Shown here piece after piece: positions 49,049-58,187 of a stretch of DNA of 64,000 bases; positions within the stretch are counted from its first letter, which is position 1, and each line of letters starts with the position of its first letter. A program made the position numbers and the translations under genes. The notes under the pieces are model-generated. The model was not told the origin of the DNA. It did no database searches and saw only the letters and a list, made by a program, of their open reading frames with translations. Source of the DNA: JANRLT01 sp041736895 (lineage in GTDB: Bacteria > Planctomycetota > Planctomycetia > Pirellulales > JALHPA01); contig JBGSSS010000062.1 of NCBI GenBank assembly GCA_041736895.1, positions 33,224 through 97,223 on the forward strand, read 5' to 3'.

Positions 49049-49161
49049 ATTTAGAGCCTATCCCGATACAGCTGCAATTTAGCAGCCCGACGCGGAAGCA
49101 AGGGAGTTTTTGTTGTTTCACTCCCTCGCTAACGTCGCGGGCTGCTAATGGGATAGGCTCT
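49049..49161. repeat. Triple-nested inverted repeat at the end of the large coiled-coil gene
   Basis: Outer arms AGAGCCTATCCC (49053-49064) and GGGATAGGCTCT (49150-49161), middle arms AGCAGCCCGACG (49081-49092) and CGTCGCGGGCTGCT (49133-49146), inner AGGGAGT/ACTCCCT (49101-49107, 49120-49126). It ends on the first base of the TTA that is the stop codon of the gene at 49161. It could act as a transcript end. Confidence 0.85.
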
Positions 49162-52100
49162 TACTCTACTTTGGCATTCGCATCATCCGTCGCGGGCGCC
49201 GTTTCGCGGATGAGTTGCTCGAGCATTTCGCGGACTTTTTCTTGCTCGTCGGTGATCTCGGCCGCAACCTGTATTTCCGCGGCAGTGGGTTCCGTCGTGG
49301 ATTTTGCTGCATCCGCCAATGCGGTAGTGCGGGCAGTCAATTCGAGTTGCAACACGCGGATCAAGCGCAGCTCCGTGACCTGGCGCGGCGTGAATTTCAG
49401 TTTTGGGGCTTGCTGCGGATTTTCTTTATTGGCTTGATTGTTTTCATCTTTTGGCGGCGGCAAATCACGGCTGGAAAAAGCCCTGAGCAGCAACCGCAAA
49501 CGGTCGAGCGCGAGACGCTGTTCCTGCTGCGCCGTGTTACCCGCGTCGCTCTGGCGCAGCGCCTCGGCGGCGGCTTGCATTGGCCGGGCGATGCGCAGCA
49601 GTTGAAACGACAGCGGCCCGTCGGTTCCCAGTTCGGAGCTGAGCTGCATGACTTGGTCATGCAACGATTCTTGATCTTTGCCGAGCGCGGCTGCTGTCAG
49701 CTGCGCGGGATTTTGTTCATCCGGCGCAAGAGCAGCGAATTGTACGGTCTGTTGATGGAGTTTGGCTTGCGCTTGTTCTAACGCGGCTATTTGCTCTTGC
49801 AGTTTACGCAATTCGGCCAATTGTTCCTCCGGCGGAGTCGATTTGTTATTCGACGAGTCGGTTTTCGCGTTGGCGGGGCTTGCCAGGGGTTTGCTCGTTT
49901 TACCCGTGCGCAACAGTTCCAGTGCTTCGGCCAATACCGCGACGACTTCGGCTTGCTGCTGTGTCGCTTGACCAGTTCGATTGGCGGCCAGATTGCCGCT
50001 GGCACTGCGCATCAATTCAGTCGGCTGGCGGAGCAAGAAGATTTTGCGCAGCTCCTCGGCCGAGAGCGAGCCGGTGGTCGCATCGAGCCTTAACTTGTTC
50101 AGCGTGTTCTGCCAGGCGGCTAGTTGTTCGGCGAGGACCGCTTGTTGCTTGGCCAAATCACCAAGGATCGCTTGCTCGCCGGCGGTCAATTGTTCCCACG
50201 TTCGGCCCAGTGCCAAATTCTCGTTGCGCACGCTTTCGCCGCGCAGCGTTTGCTGTGCTTGCTGAAGCGCTTGGAGCTGGCGCTCCAACTGAGCCCAGTT
50301 GGTTTGTTGATCGAGTTGCTCGATGATTTCGCGCAGCCGCTGCTGGACGACGGCTTGCCCAGGCACCAGAGCTTGGAGCAATTGCTGGCGAAGTTCTGGG
50401 GTCAATTGCTCCGAGCTGGCTGCTTGCTCCCAGTTGCTGAGGCTTTGCTCCAACTTGTCAAATTCTCCGCGCCGCAGCGCGGCGATTTTCGCTTTGATCG
50501 ACGCGAGCCGCAACCCGCTCGTGGTTTGTTGGAGTTGATTGGCCGCGAATTCCTCTGCTAATGCGGCCAATTGCCGTGGAATTTTTGCGCTCGGCAGCGT
50601 CAGCTCCTGCGCGAGCTGCCGCTGTTGAGTGAGCCAAGGATCTGTCGGAACAGCGCGTTGCGGCGGTTGATCCAACTGTTCGATGACTTGCCGCTGCGCG
50701 TTTTGTTGTAGTTCACTCAGCGCGAGAAAATCGCGCAGGAGTTCGTTCCAACGATTCGCCATCCGCGCGGAGAGTTCCTCTGGGGATACGATCTTGAGCG
50801 TGCGCGGCTCGGAATTCGATTGTTGTCCCGCGCTGTCGCTGATGCGCAGCACGGCCTGCCAACGGCTGCCAAGGTTCGGTGCTGCTGGAAACCGCCAGGA
50901 CGATTTCAACGGCATTCGCTCTTCGGGCCAGCGGCCGCGGCGGAGCGCTTCGAGTTCGCTTGGTTCGAGCGCGATCGATTCGGAACTAGCTTCCGGCCGC
51001 TGATAAAGTTGCGCGCTGAGCGTCTCTTCTGGCTGGGTCGAATCGTGGCCCAGCGGTGTCAGCAGCAAATCGATACGCTCGATGGCCACATCATCTCGCC
51101 CCACAGCGTTGATCGACCATTCGCCGCTCGGGGTTAGCAATTCTTCGGCCGCACGCGAACCCCACTCGATCGCGGGCGCTTGGTCTGGAACCAAACGAAC
51201 CTCGTAGCCCTCGCTGCTCGATTCAAGCCCCTCGGCATCGACAAACTCGAAATGCAGTTTGCCGCTTGCCGTGAGGGGTAAGGCTTGCGCGCTGCCGGCA
51301 GCAAATCGAGAGGAACGCTGGTCGGCGGCGATCGACAATGGAAAATTCTGACCCGCGTACTCGACATTAGCTTGAGTCAGCGAGCGCGTCGTTCGACCCG
51401 CGATCGCGAGTGAACTGCCTGGAAGCACTAGCAGCGGAGCGTCGGCACGATACGCTGGCCAACGCGTGTGGGCTGGGGGAACGATCCGCAAGGAAAGTTC
51501 TTCAAGCCGCGCCGGCTCGAGGACATGCACCAGGGTCCAAGCCATTGCCCGATCGTCGCCGCCGATCACACGAAATTCAAAGTCGTGCAGGACGTTCTCG
51601 CGGCGAATTGCCACCCGGTCCGGCTGCCAAGAGAGCGGCAAATCCTCGCGAGTGCTCTCCACCGCCGATGAACCGTTCGAGGAACGAATTTGCAGAATTA
51701 AATCCCGTGGTAACGTGCCATGCTTGTCGAGGACTGCCGCGTGAAAAGTTTCTCCTCGTGCCAAGCGCAGGCTCTCGGCTTCGATGTACAACTCGTGTGT
51801 TCGCGGCCATTGAGTTTCGCGCCACGGAGCGATTTGCCGCAGTACCCCGATGCCGAACTGCTGCGGCAGCACCATTGCCAAACCTAGAACGACCGCCGCG
51901 AGACTTCCGCACGCGAGCAAGGCACGGCGCAGCGCACGCGGCGAAAGGAGCGTTGCAAAGTCTCGATCGGCGCACTCCGCCGCTGTTTCTAAGATGACTC
52001 GTTCGCGCAATTGGGGCGAGTCGTAGACTTGTGAGTTGGTGTTTTTGCTGCGTTGATCTTCTTCCAAGAACAGCACGGCACTCGAGAGCCGGTCACGCAG

Positions 52101-52382
52101 CTCGGGAAGCTGCGCTTCGATCTGTCTTGCGATCGCCGCGCGGGTTGGCTGCTGACGCAGCGGCCCGAAATAACGGCGTGCCGCCCACACGGCCGTCACG
52201 GCGAGCAAACTAAATTCCATCCACCGCCAACTGGCTTCGGTGCTGCGCACGAGCATATCGACGGCCAGCAGCGCCAGCATCATCGCCAGTACCGTAGCCC
52301 CCCACCAACCCGCCGCGCGCGCGAGCGCCCAACGGTTCAACCGTTGCCGCAGCGAATCGACGATGACGAGTAAATTCGGCAT
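49161..52382 (-). CDS. Large membrane-anchored coiled-coil protein (DUF4175-like)
   Basis: The 1073-residue protein has hydrophobic helices near the N-terminus (about residues 25-46, 55-70 and 150-175), then a beta-rich section ('LVLPGSSLAIAGRTTRSL'), and a C-terminal half that is almost all charged/Gln-rich helix ('LEQAQAKLHQQTVQFAAL', 'QAEVVAVLAEALELLRTGK') with coiled-coil character and an acidic end. It resembles DUF4175/transmembrane-helix proteins found at the end of Bat-type operons, where a structural or signalling role is assumed. It is the last gene of the minus-strand MoxR-DUF58-vWA cluster, about 170 bases after the previous one. Confidence 0.75.
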   Translation of the reverse strand: MPNLLVIVDSLRQRLNRWALARAAGWWGATVLAMMLALLAVDMLVRSTEASWRWMEFSLLAVTAVWAARRYFGPLRQQPTRAAIARQIEAQLPELRDRLSSAVLFLEEDQRSKNTNSQVYDSPQLRERVILETAAECADRDFATLLSPRALRRALLACGSLAAVVLGLAMVLPQQFGIGVLRQIAPWRETQWPRTHELYIEAESLRLARGETFHAAVLDKHGTLPRDLILQIRSSNGSSAVESTREDLPLSWQPDRVAIRRENVLHDFEFRVIGGDDRAMAWTLVHVLEPARLEELSLRIVPPAHTRWPAYRADAPLLVLPGSSLAIAGRTTRSLTQANVEYAGQNFPLSIAADQRSSRFAAGSAQALPLTASGKLHFEFVDAEGLESSSEGYEVRLVPDQAPAIEWGSRAAEELLTPSGEWSINAVGRDDVAIERIDLLLTPLGHDSTQPEETLSAQLYQRPEASSESIALEPSELEALRRGRWPEERMPLKSSWRFPAAPNLGSRWQAVLRISDSAGQQSNSEPRTLKIVSPEELSARMANRWNELLRDFLALSELQQNAQRQVIEQLDQPPQRAVPTDPWLTQQRQLAQELTLPSAKIPRQLAALAEEFAANQLQQTTSGLRLASIKAKIAALRRGEFDKLEQSLSNWEQAASSEQLTPELRQQLLQALVPGQAVVQQRLREIIEQLDQQTNWAQLERQLQALQQAQQTLRGESVRNENLALGRTWEQLTAGEQAILGDLAKQQAVLAEQLAAWQNTLNKLRLDATTGSLSAEELRKIFLLRQPTELMRSASGNLAANRTGQATQQQAEVVAVLAEALELLRTGKTSKPLASPANAKTDSSNNKSTPPEEQLAELRKLQEQIAALEQAQAKLHQQTVQFAALAPDEQNPAQLTAAALGKDQESLHDQVMQLSSELGTDGPLSFQLLRIARPMQAAAEALRQSDAGNTAQQEQRLALDRLRLLLRAFSSRDLPPPKDENNQANKENPQQAPKLKFTPRQVTELRLIRVLQLELTARTTALADAAKSTTEPTAAEIQVAAEITDEQEKVREMLEQLIRETAPATDDANAKVE

Positions 52383-52551
52383 AAATCAAGCAGAAGCCTT
52401 CATGGGTAATGATACCGTTTGCTAAAAAACCAGGTGACTAACGTCAGCCGCTCGTGGGATTTTGTTTGCGTTGCTTTTCAAACTGGATCACTACGCCTTA
52501 CCGCACTCCCTTCTCAAAATTGTCAATGATCAACTGTCCATTATCGATTCT

Positions 52552-54951
52552 TCACGCCATCCCCCACCATTTCCGCAGTCCCCAAACCGTCACGAGACAG
52601 CCCAAGGCAAGTGCCAAGAGGGGCCAGCGGTTCCAATAAGGACGCGGCGGCAAGCTTTCGAGTTCCAACGGCCGGCCCGGGGGCAACAGCGGCCAAAGGC
52701 GCTCCGCGTCGGCATAACGCACAAATGTCCCGCGGGAGTTGGCCGCGGTCCGTTGCAACTCGGTTGCATCCAAGCCGGTCCGTTCCAGTTCGCCCGGCGC
52801 GGCCAGCACGGTCCAGCGCGTCTCGGCCGACGAAAGCCCGGCGGGCTCGACTAGCCGAGCTTTGTAATCTCCGCTGTTGAGGGTGATTGGCGGCCCGCTC
52901 AAGAATGTCGGCTGGCGCGGATCAAGCGTCAGCGTGTATCTCCGCGAGACCCCGGAAGACGATTCAATTTGCGCTACCACCGTCGTACGGTCAGTCAGCT
53001 TGGCAGTAGGGATCATCGCCAAAAGCCGCGCCGAATCGCCGGCGCGGTACTGGCGGCGATCGGTGAACAGTCGCGCGGTAGAATCCTCGGCATCGAGACC
53101 CGCCCGGCCGAGTTGGCGCAAGGTCTGCATCCAATAGCGCACATAAGCCGGACCCCCGTGCCGCGCGCGCCAACGCCATGTTTCATCGCTGGCATGAAAC
53201 AGCACTTGCCCGGCTCCAACATAATGCGAAATGACCAACGGCTCGATCGCCGCAGGCTGGCCGCCAATGCTATTGACCAGAACTTGTGCCGCCGGTTTCA
53301 AGCGCAAGCCGTTCAGACGCTGATACAACGGGTCCAAACGCTCGCGCCACCAGCGCTCGTTCTCGGCCGGCTTATCGCCGAGTTGCAAGGCGGCTTTGGT
53401 TTGCCCGAGTTGGCTGGGCTCGGCGCGCCACGCGAACTTGGAATCCGTCAGCGCCTCGCTCCAGGCGGCTTGTTCCAAGCCGACGGGCAACAACTCTGCG
53501 AAATCCGAAGCGCGCATCACGGCGGGCCAATGCCGCTGGCCAGGCAGCATGACAACGCTGCCGCCGTTGCGCACATAGTCTGAGAGGTTTTTTCCCGCGG
53601 CTTGCCCGCAGCGCCGCGGGTCAATATCGCAGAGAATTACGACGGCATAGCTTTTGAGTTCTTCGGCAGTCAACGGGAACAGCGGCAGCGAAATGATTTC
53701 CCCGCGCGCATTCGTCTCACGAAATTCGACATCCGCGTCTTGCAGCAAGACACGCATCTCAACAAGCGCTTCGCGCTGGAGGAGATCCTTGAGAAATCGG
53801 TAATCGTAGTTTGGCTCACCGGCGGCGAGCAGAACTTTCAGCCGTTGCTCGCGGACATGCAATGCGATCGTGCGTTGATTATTGTCGGTGCTGACTTCAT
53901 CTTCACGCGGGACGATCCGTATCGTCAGCGAATAATCGCCCCCGCGCGTCGGCCGCCAGGCCAGCGTCACCCGTTGGTTTTCGCCCGGCTTGCCCGCGGT
54001 TTGCGTTTGCCGATCGACGGGTTCGGATTGTCCTTGGACAAGGAGCTGCACCTCGTACGATTGCCCCTCAAAACCTGGCGCGGCCACGAGCGCTTCGATG
54101 ACGACGAGATCATCGATCCACGCATTGGCCGGCGCGATGACTTCGACAAGCTCAAGATCGCGCAGGACCTGTTCCTGGCCCAAGCCAACGCAGAAGATCG
54201 AAATCCCCTGTTGTTTGGCGACTTCGGCCGCATCGCTGGGCAATGGACCGCGCGTCGTGATGCCATCACTCATGAGGACAATCGCCGCCGGCGGTGTGCC
54301 GCGTCGAGTTTCTAGCAATTCGAGCAAACCGGACCCCAGCAGCGTTTCTTTCCCGAGCGGCTGATGGGAGCGGAGCAAACGATTCTCCTGTTCAAACGAT
54401 TTTGTATCCGCATCAGCAGCCGTTGCGGAATCCAATCGCTGGAGCTTCTCCGACAAGAGAAATACTTCGACCCGATAACGCTCGTTCCATTCCCGCCAGC
54501 GGCGTGCATCGTGTTCAAGCAGCAGCGATTTGGCTAATTCGAAGCGTGTTGCATTGGTCTTTTTTTCCGCGTTTTGGTTCGCTTTCGTAGCACGTTTATC
54601 CTGATCAGCCGAATCATCGGTTCCCATACTGCCCGAGTCGTCGATGACGATCCAGAGGGCCGGCAAACCGACGCGCTGCTCCACGAGAACAGCTTGGGTC
54701 AGCATCGCCAGAATCGCCATCAACGACAAGCCGTGCAAACCGATCAATGCCCAACGCCGTCCTGGCCGGAGCTGTGCCGCTTGGCGGCGATAAAGCAAGA
54801 CCAAGAAACCGAAGCACGCCGCGACGATCAGCAGGCTTGCGGTAGTGCCGAACGGCCAACGATGCTCCCAGACCCAACGCGTCTTCACCGCCATGCTGTT
54901 GTCAGCAGGCGTCGTGAAATCAGCCAATAGTGTCGTGAAATAGTGCATCAA
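52552..54951 (-). CDS. Membrane-anchored vWA/glutamine-amidotransferase-like protein
   Basis: The 799-residue protein has two N-terminal membrane helices ('ASLLIVAACFGFLVLLYRRQ', 'GLHGLSLMAILAMLTQAVLV'), a von Willebrand A domain with the MIDAS motif 'WIVIDDSGSMG', an insert of Lys/Asn, and a later domain with 'YAVVILCDIDPRRCGQAAG' and 'VRNGGSVVMLPGQRHWPAV', reminiscent of class I glutamine-amidotransferase-like domains seen in BatA-like proteins. A C-terminal helix ('WPLLALALGCLVTVWGLRKW') returns to the membrane. It is 18 bases after the upstream vWA gene, so the two are almost certainly co-transcribed. Confidence 0.82.
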   Translation of the reverse strand: MMHYFTTLLADFTTPADNSMAVKTRWVWEHRWPFGTTASLLIVAACFGFLVLLYRRQAAQLRPGRRWALIGLHGLSLMAILAMLTQAVLVEQRVGLPALWIVIDDSGSMGTDDSADQDKRATKANQNAEKKTNATRFELAKSLLLEHDARRWREWNERYRVEVFLLSEKLQRLDSATAADADTKSFEQENRLLRSHQPLGKETLLGSGLLELLETRRGTPPAAIVLMSDGITTRGPLPSDAAEVAKQQGISIFCVGLGQEQVLRDLELVEVIAPANAWIDDLVVIEALVAAPGFEGQSYEVQLLVQGQSEPVDRQTQTAGKPGENQRVTLAWRPTRGGDYSLTIRIVPREDEVSTDNNQRTIALHVREQRLKVLLAAGEPNYDYRFLKDLLQREALVEMRVLLQDADVEFRETNARGEIISLPLFPLTAEELKSYAVVILCDIDPRRCGQAAGKNLSDYVRNGGSVVMLPGQRHWPAVMRASDFAELLPVGLEQAAWSEALTDSKFAWRAEPSQLGQTKAALQLGDKPAENERWWRERLDPLYQRLNGLRLKPAAQVLVNSIGGQPAAIEPLVISHYVGAGQVLFHASDETWRWRARHGGPAYVRYWMQTLRQLGRAGLDAEDSTARLFTDRRQYRAGDSARLLAMIPTAKLTDRTTVVAQIESSSGVSRRYTLTLDPRQPTFLSGPPITLNSGDYKARLVEPAGLSSAETRWTVLAAPGELERTGLDATELQRTAANSRGTFVRYADAERLWPLLPPGRPLELESLPPRPYWNRWPLLALALGCLVTVWGLRKWWGMA

Positions 54952-54969
54952 TTGATCAACGCGGGGGCG

Positions 54970-57252
54970 TTACTTGTTTCTTGCCAACCGTCCTGAGATC
55001 CACAATTCGAGATACAGCAGCACAAGCGCGGCGATTAAAATGATCTGCGGCAATCGATTCTCATTGTTGGCCGCGGCTTGGGGGAGCGTCGGAAGCTCTT
55101 CGCCAGAGAGGACCGTGTGTTCCCAGCCCTCGGGCCAATTCGCATTGCTCCAACGTGCTTGCTCGCTTTCACTCGGTTCGATGTTGACGGCAAAGAGTTC
55201 GCCGCCTTGCTTCGAATCGTTGCCGCTGACTTCTTTGTTCAAAGCTGCCACGGCGGCGGCTTCGCTCACACGATAAAAGCCAGCCCGCGGCGTCTCGGGC
55301 ATGGTCCAGCGTTGCATCCCGGGGCGGCTGGGGTGCTGTTGGTTGGTCAGGGGGAGCTGCCGCGGCGCGGCCTGGTCGCCATTCCGTTCGTATTCTACTT
55401 GTCCGCGCGACCATGTCTGTTGGGTCCAAGCGCCGTGCAACGGTTCGCCAGCCGTCACGTCGGGTTGGCGGAGACGTTGGAGTAAGAGATATTGCAGCGC
55501 TTCCTGAATCAAGGGATGAAAGCTGGGCAAGGCTGGCAACACAGTCCACGGAGTCTCGCTTGAATTTGCGGCATTCGATTCGCTCGGCAGCGAGACCGGA
55601 AACGCAAACACCATCGTTCTGCTCAGCTCGGCCGTGCCGCAAACAACCGCCGGATCAGGCTGCTCGCGAAAGCCCTGCTCTCGAAAACCCAGCGCAACTG
55701 TTTTTTTCGCATCACCGAGGGGGCGGACGCGGAAATAACGAGTGAAGGGAATGCGTGTCAGATCCGCCCGCGCTTCTTCGCCGAACAAGCGTGCGATCCC
55801 GTGCGCGTAGCTCAACGGATCAAGAAAGTACGTTCCCCGCGCCGTTGGTTCCAAAGGCTCTGCCGGGAGCAGCGGCTGTTGGCCCGCAGTCAACACCCGG
55901 CGATACGAGTCGGCTTGCGCCCGCTCGCCCAGGAACCAGACCAGAGCCCCCCCGTGGTCCGAGAACTCGCGTAAGGCAGCGGCTTCGAGTGCGGTAAATG
56001 TCCCGATGTCGTGGAACCAGATGACTTGGTATTCGGCCAGATTCTCGCGCGGCCATTCGGAATCGGTGACGATCTTGAGTTGCAAATCCAGCCGTTCGCG
56101 GCCGAGTTTTCCGTGTTGCGGATCGAGCGCAAAACGGAGCGGATCGACCTCGCGCGGATCAGAGCTGCCAGCGACGATTAGACAACGCAGCGGATCGACG
56201 ATGCGCACCGCCGTGTAGCGTCGATTGTCCGCTGCAAACGCGTCGGCTCCGAGCGAAAACTCCACGGGCCAGATGCCGGCCTTGCTCGCGCGCTGCGTGA
56301 GCGTGAATTGTTGCTCGCTGCGCGCCGGGAGTTCGCCTTGCAATCGTTGCAGGACTTGGCCCTGACTCGAGAGCGTTCCTTTGAATGATTGTGCTTGCGA
56401 CGACTGATTGCTCAGCACGACTTGAAAATCGAGATCATTCCCGAGGGCAGGCAGACCCGCGGTCCATTCGAAGCTTTTGACGCTCAGATTATTTGCCAGC
56501 GGCTCGCCGATTTCCCAGACCGCCACTCCACCCGTTCCCAGCCGTGAGGCCAGTTCGTGAGCCAAGCCTTGCCCCAGACTTGAGCCCAGCGGCTCCCAGG
56601 TATTGTTCGCCAAATCGGTAAGGAAGATGACGAGCTGCTCGGCAGAACGCCGCTGGGCGAAGTGTGTGGCTTGGAGCATTTGATTCAAACTGCGCAAAGC
56701 GGCGGGCAGATCGGCTTTGCCATCGGTCAGTTGCAAGCCTTGCAATTGTTGAACCAGCAGCTCGCGGTCCTTCGTGGGATCACCGATGACAACCTGGGTC
56801 GCAGGGCCCATGGCGAGCAGGCTGAAGCCCGCACCCGCTTCGCGAGATTTGACAAAGGCAGTGACGCGTTCGACGAGTTCATCCCAGCGGCGGCTATCAC
56901 CTTGCCGCGCACCCATCGAGGCCGAAATGTCGACAACGAAGATGTAATGGCCGGCAGATCGCGTTTCCACATTTGGTGTTTCTGGTTGCAGAGATGGCCC
57001 GGCTGCGGCCACGACGATGGCCGCGAGCAAGGCCGTCCGAAGCAGCAACAGCAGCCATTGTTCCCAATGCCAGTAGCGCGATTGTTTCTCGGCCGCCGCG
57101 CGGAGAAACAGCATCGCTCCCCACGAGACTTCTTGCCGTTGTTTGCGCTGCAAGAAGTGCAACAGCCACGGTGCCGCCGCCACCGCCAACCACCCTAGCA
57201 GGGGAAGTTCGGTGAAACCAAAGGCAAAGATCGTGGCTGAAAGAAAATGCAT
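54970..57252 (-). CDS. BatA-like membrane vWA protein
   Basis: The 760-residue protein starts with the BatA N-terminal membrane motif ('FGFTELPLLGWLAVAAAPWLLHFLQRK'), a second helix ('LLLLRTALLAAIVVAAAGPSL') and a vWA domain ('YIFVVDISASMGARQGDS', MIDAS D-x-S-x-S). A long periplasmic-type middle and a second amidotransferase-like stretch ('YQVIWFHDIGTFTALEAAAL') follow, with a final membrane helix ('IILIAALVLLYLELWISG'). BatA proteins belong to the Bat/aerotolerance operon. The start at 57252 gives the canonical N-terminus and a gap of 20 bases from the DUF58 gene; 57381 would overlap it. Confidence 0.85.
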   Translation of the reverse strand: MHFLSATIFAFGFTELPLLGWLAVAAAPWLLHFLQRKQRQEVSWGAMLFLRAAAEKQSRYWHWEQWLLLLLRTALLAAIVVAAAGPSLQPETPNVETRSAGHYIFVVDISASMGARQGDSRRWDELVERVTAFVKSREAGAGFSLLAMGPATQVVIGDPTKDRELLVQQLQGLQLTDGKADLPAALRSLNQMLQATHFAQRRSAEQLVIFLTDLANNTWEPLGSSLGQGLAHELASRLGTGGVAVWEIGEPLANNLSVKSFEWTAGLPALGNDLDFQVVLSNQSSQAQSFKGTLSSQGQVLQRLQGELPARSEQQFTLTQRASKAGIWPVEFSLGADAFAADNRRYTAVRIVDPLRCLIVAGSSDPREVDPLRFALDPQHGKLGRERLDLQLKIVTDSEWPRENLAEYQVIWFHDIGTFTALEAAALREFSDHGGALVWFLGERAQADSYRRVLTAGQQPLLPAEPLEPTARGTYFLDPLSYAHGIARLFGEEARADLTRIPFTRYFRVRPLGDAKKTVALGFREQGFREQPDPAVVCGTAELSRTMVFAFPVSLPSESNAANSSETPWTVLPALPSFHPLIQEALQYLLLQRLRQPDVTAGEPLHGAWTQQTWSRGQVEYERNGDQAAPRQLPLTNQQHPSRPGMQRWTMPETPRAGFYRVSEAAAVAALNKEVSGNDSKQGGELFAVNIEPSESEQARWSNANWPEGWEHTVLSGEELPTLPQAAANNENRLPQIILIAALVLLYLELWISGRLARNK

Positions 57253-57272
57253 CGCAGGAGAAAAAGGCTGAA

Positions 57273-58187
57273 CTAAATGCGCGCGGTGCTGTGCATGCGT
57301 TGAGCTAGGAATCGGCTGAGAACGGTATCGAGCGAATCGGCCGTGGTGACGAGCCAGTGCTCGCAGCCGAGTTCGCGGCAAGCGGCTTGCAAGCCGCGTT
57401 GGTGTGTCTCGAACTCACGAGCGTATGCCGCACGGAGCCGCGTGGCATCAACCGTTAGTTCAGGCTCCCCTTCGAGCCCCTGAAAAACTGTGGTGTCGCG
57501 AAAAGGAAACTCGCGTTCTGCCGGATCGATGACTTGGATCGCCAGCACATCGTGTCGATAGAAGCGCAGATACCTCAGCCCCGAAACTACCTCGTCCAAC
57601 TCCGCGAGAAAATCGCTCAGCACGATAATCAACCCGCGCCGCGGCCAACCTTCCACCAATCGCCGCATCACGGGCTGAAAGCTCGTCGTCCCGGCGGGAG
57701 TTTGCTGTTCAAGCAAGTGTAGGACGGCCGACCAATGGCCGGCGGAACCCGCTGGTTCCAGGGTTTGCCGCACGGAGTCACTGAAGAGCGCCGCGCCAAC
57801 GTTGTCACGCTGCCGCAGCACTAGGTAAGCCAGCATCGCGGAAATGGTCCGCGCGCATTCCCATTTGCTCCACGCCGCCGTGGGACCGCGATAATTCATG
57901 CTTGCGCTTGAGTCGAGCGCCAGATAGCAGAGGAGATTCGTCTCTTGTTCGTACTGCTTTAGATAGTACTTGTCCGTCTTGCCAAAGACTTTCCAGTCGA
58001 CATGCCGCAGATCATCGCCGGGCGCATACTCGCGATGCTCGGCAAATTCGATCGAACTGCCGCGCTGCGGACTGCGCTGAGCGCCGCTGAGCGCGCCATC
58101 GACGATCCGTCGGGCGCGCAGTTCCAACCCCGTTAGCTTAGCGAGGGTCGCGGGTTCTAAAATGATCGGCGATTGGGCCACGGCCAT
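57273..58187 (-). CDS. DUF58-domain protein of Bat-type operon
   Basis: The 304-residue protein carries the DUF58 hallmark 'SPQRGSSIEFAEHREYAPGDDLRHVDW' (by position about residues 40-65) with 'DWKVFGKTDKYYLKQYEQET', and a vWA-like fold behind it ('LCYLALDSSASMNY', 'GLIIVLSDFLAELDEV'). DUF58 proteins partner with MoxR ATPases, and here its start overlaps the moxR end by about 50 bases, indicating translational coupling. There is no membrane helix, so it is probably a cytoplasmic adaptor for metal-ion or redox-related maturation of the vWA proteins. Confidence 0.9.
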   Translation of the reverse strand: MAVAQSPIILEPATLAKLTGLELRARRIVDGALSGAQRSPQRGSSIEFAEHREYAPGDDLRHVDWKVFGKTDKYYLKQYEQETNLLCYLALDSSASMNYRGPTAAWSKWECARTISAMLAYLVLRQRDNVGAALFSDSVRQTLEPAGSAGHWSAVLHLLEQQTPAGTTSFQPVMRRLVEGWPRRGLIIVLSDFLAELDEVVSGLRYLRFYRHDVLAIQVIDPAEREFPFRDTTVFQGLEGEPELTVDATRLRAAYAREFETHQRGLQAACRELGCEHWLVTTADSLDTVLSRFLAQRMHSTARI

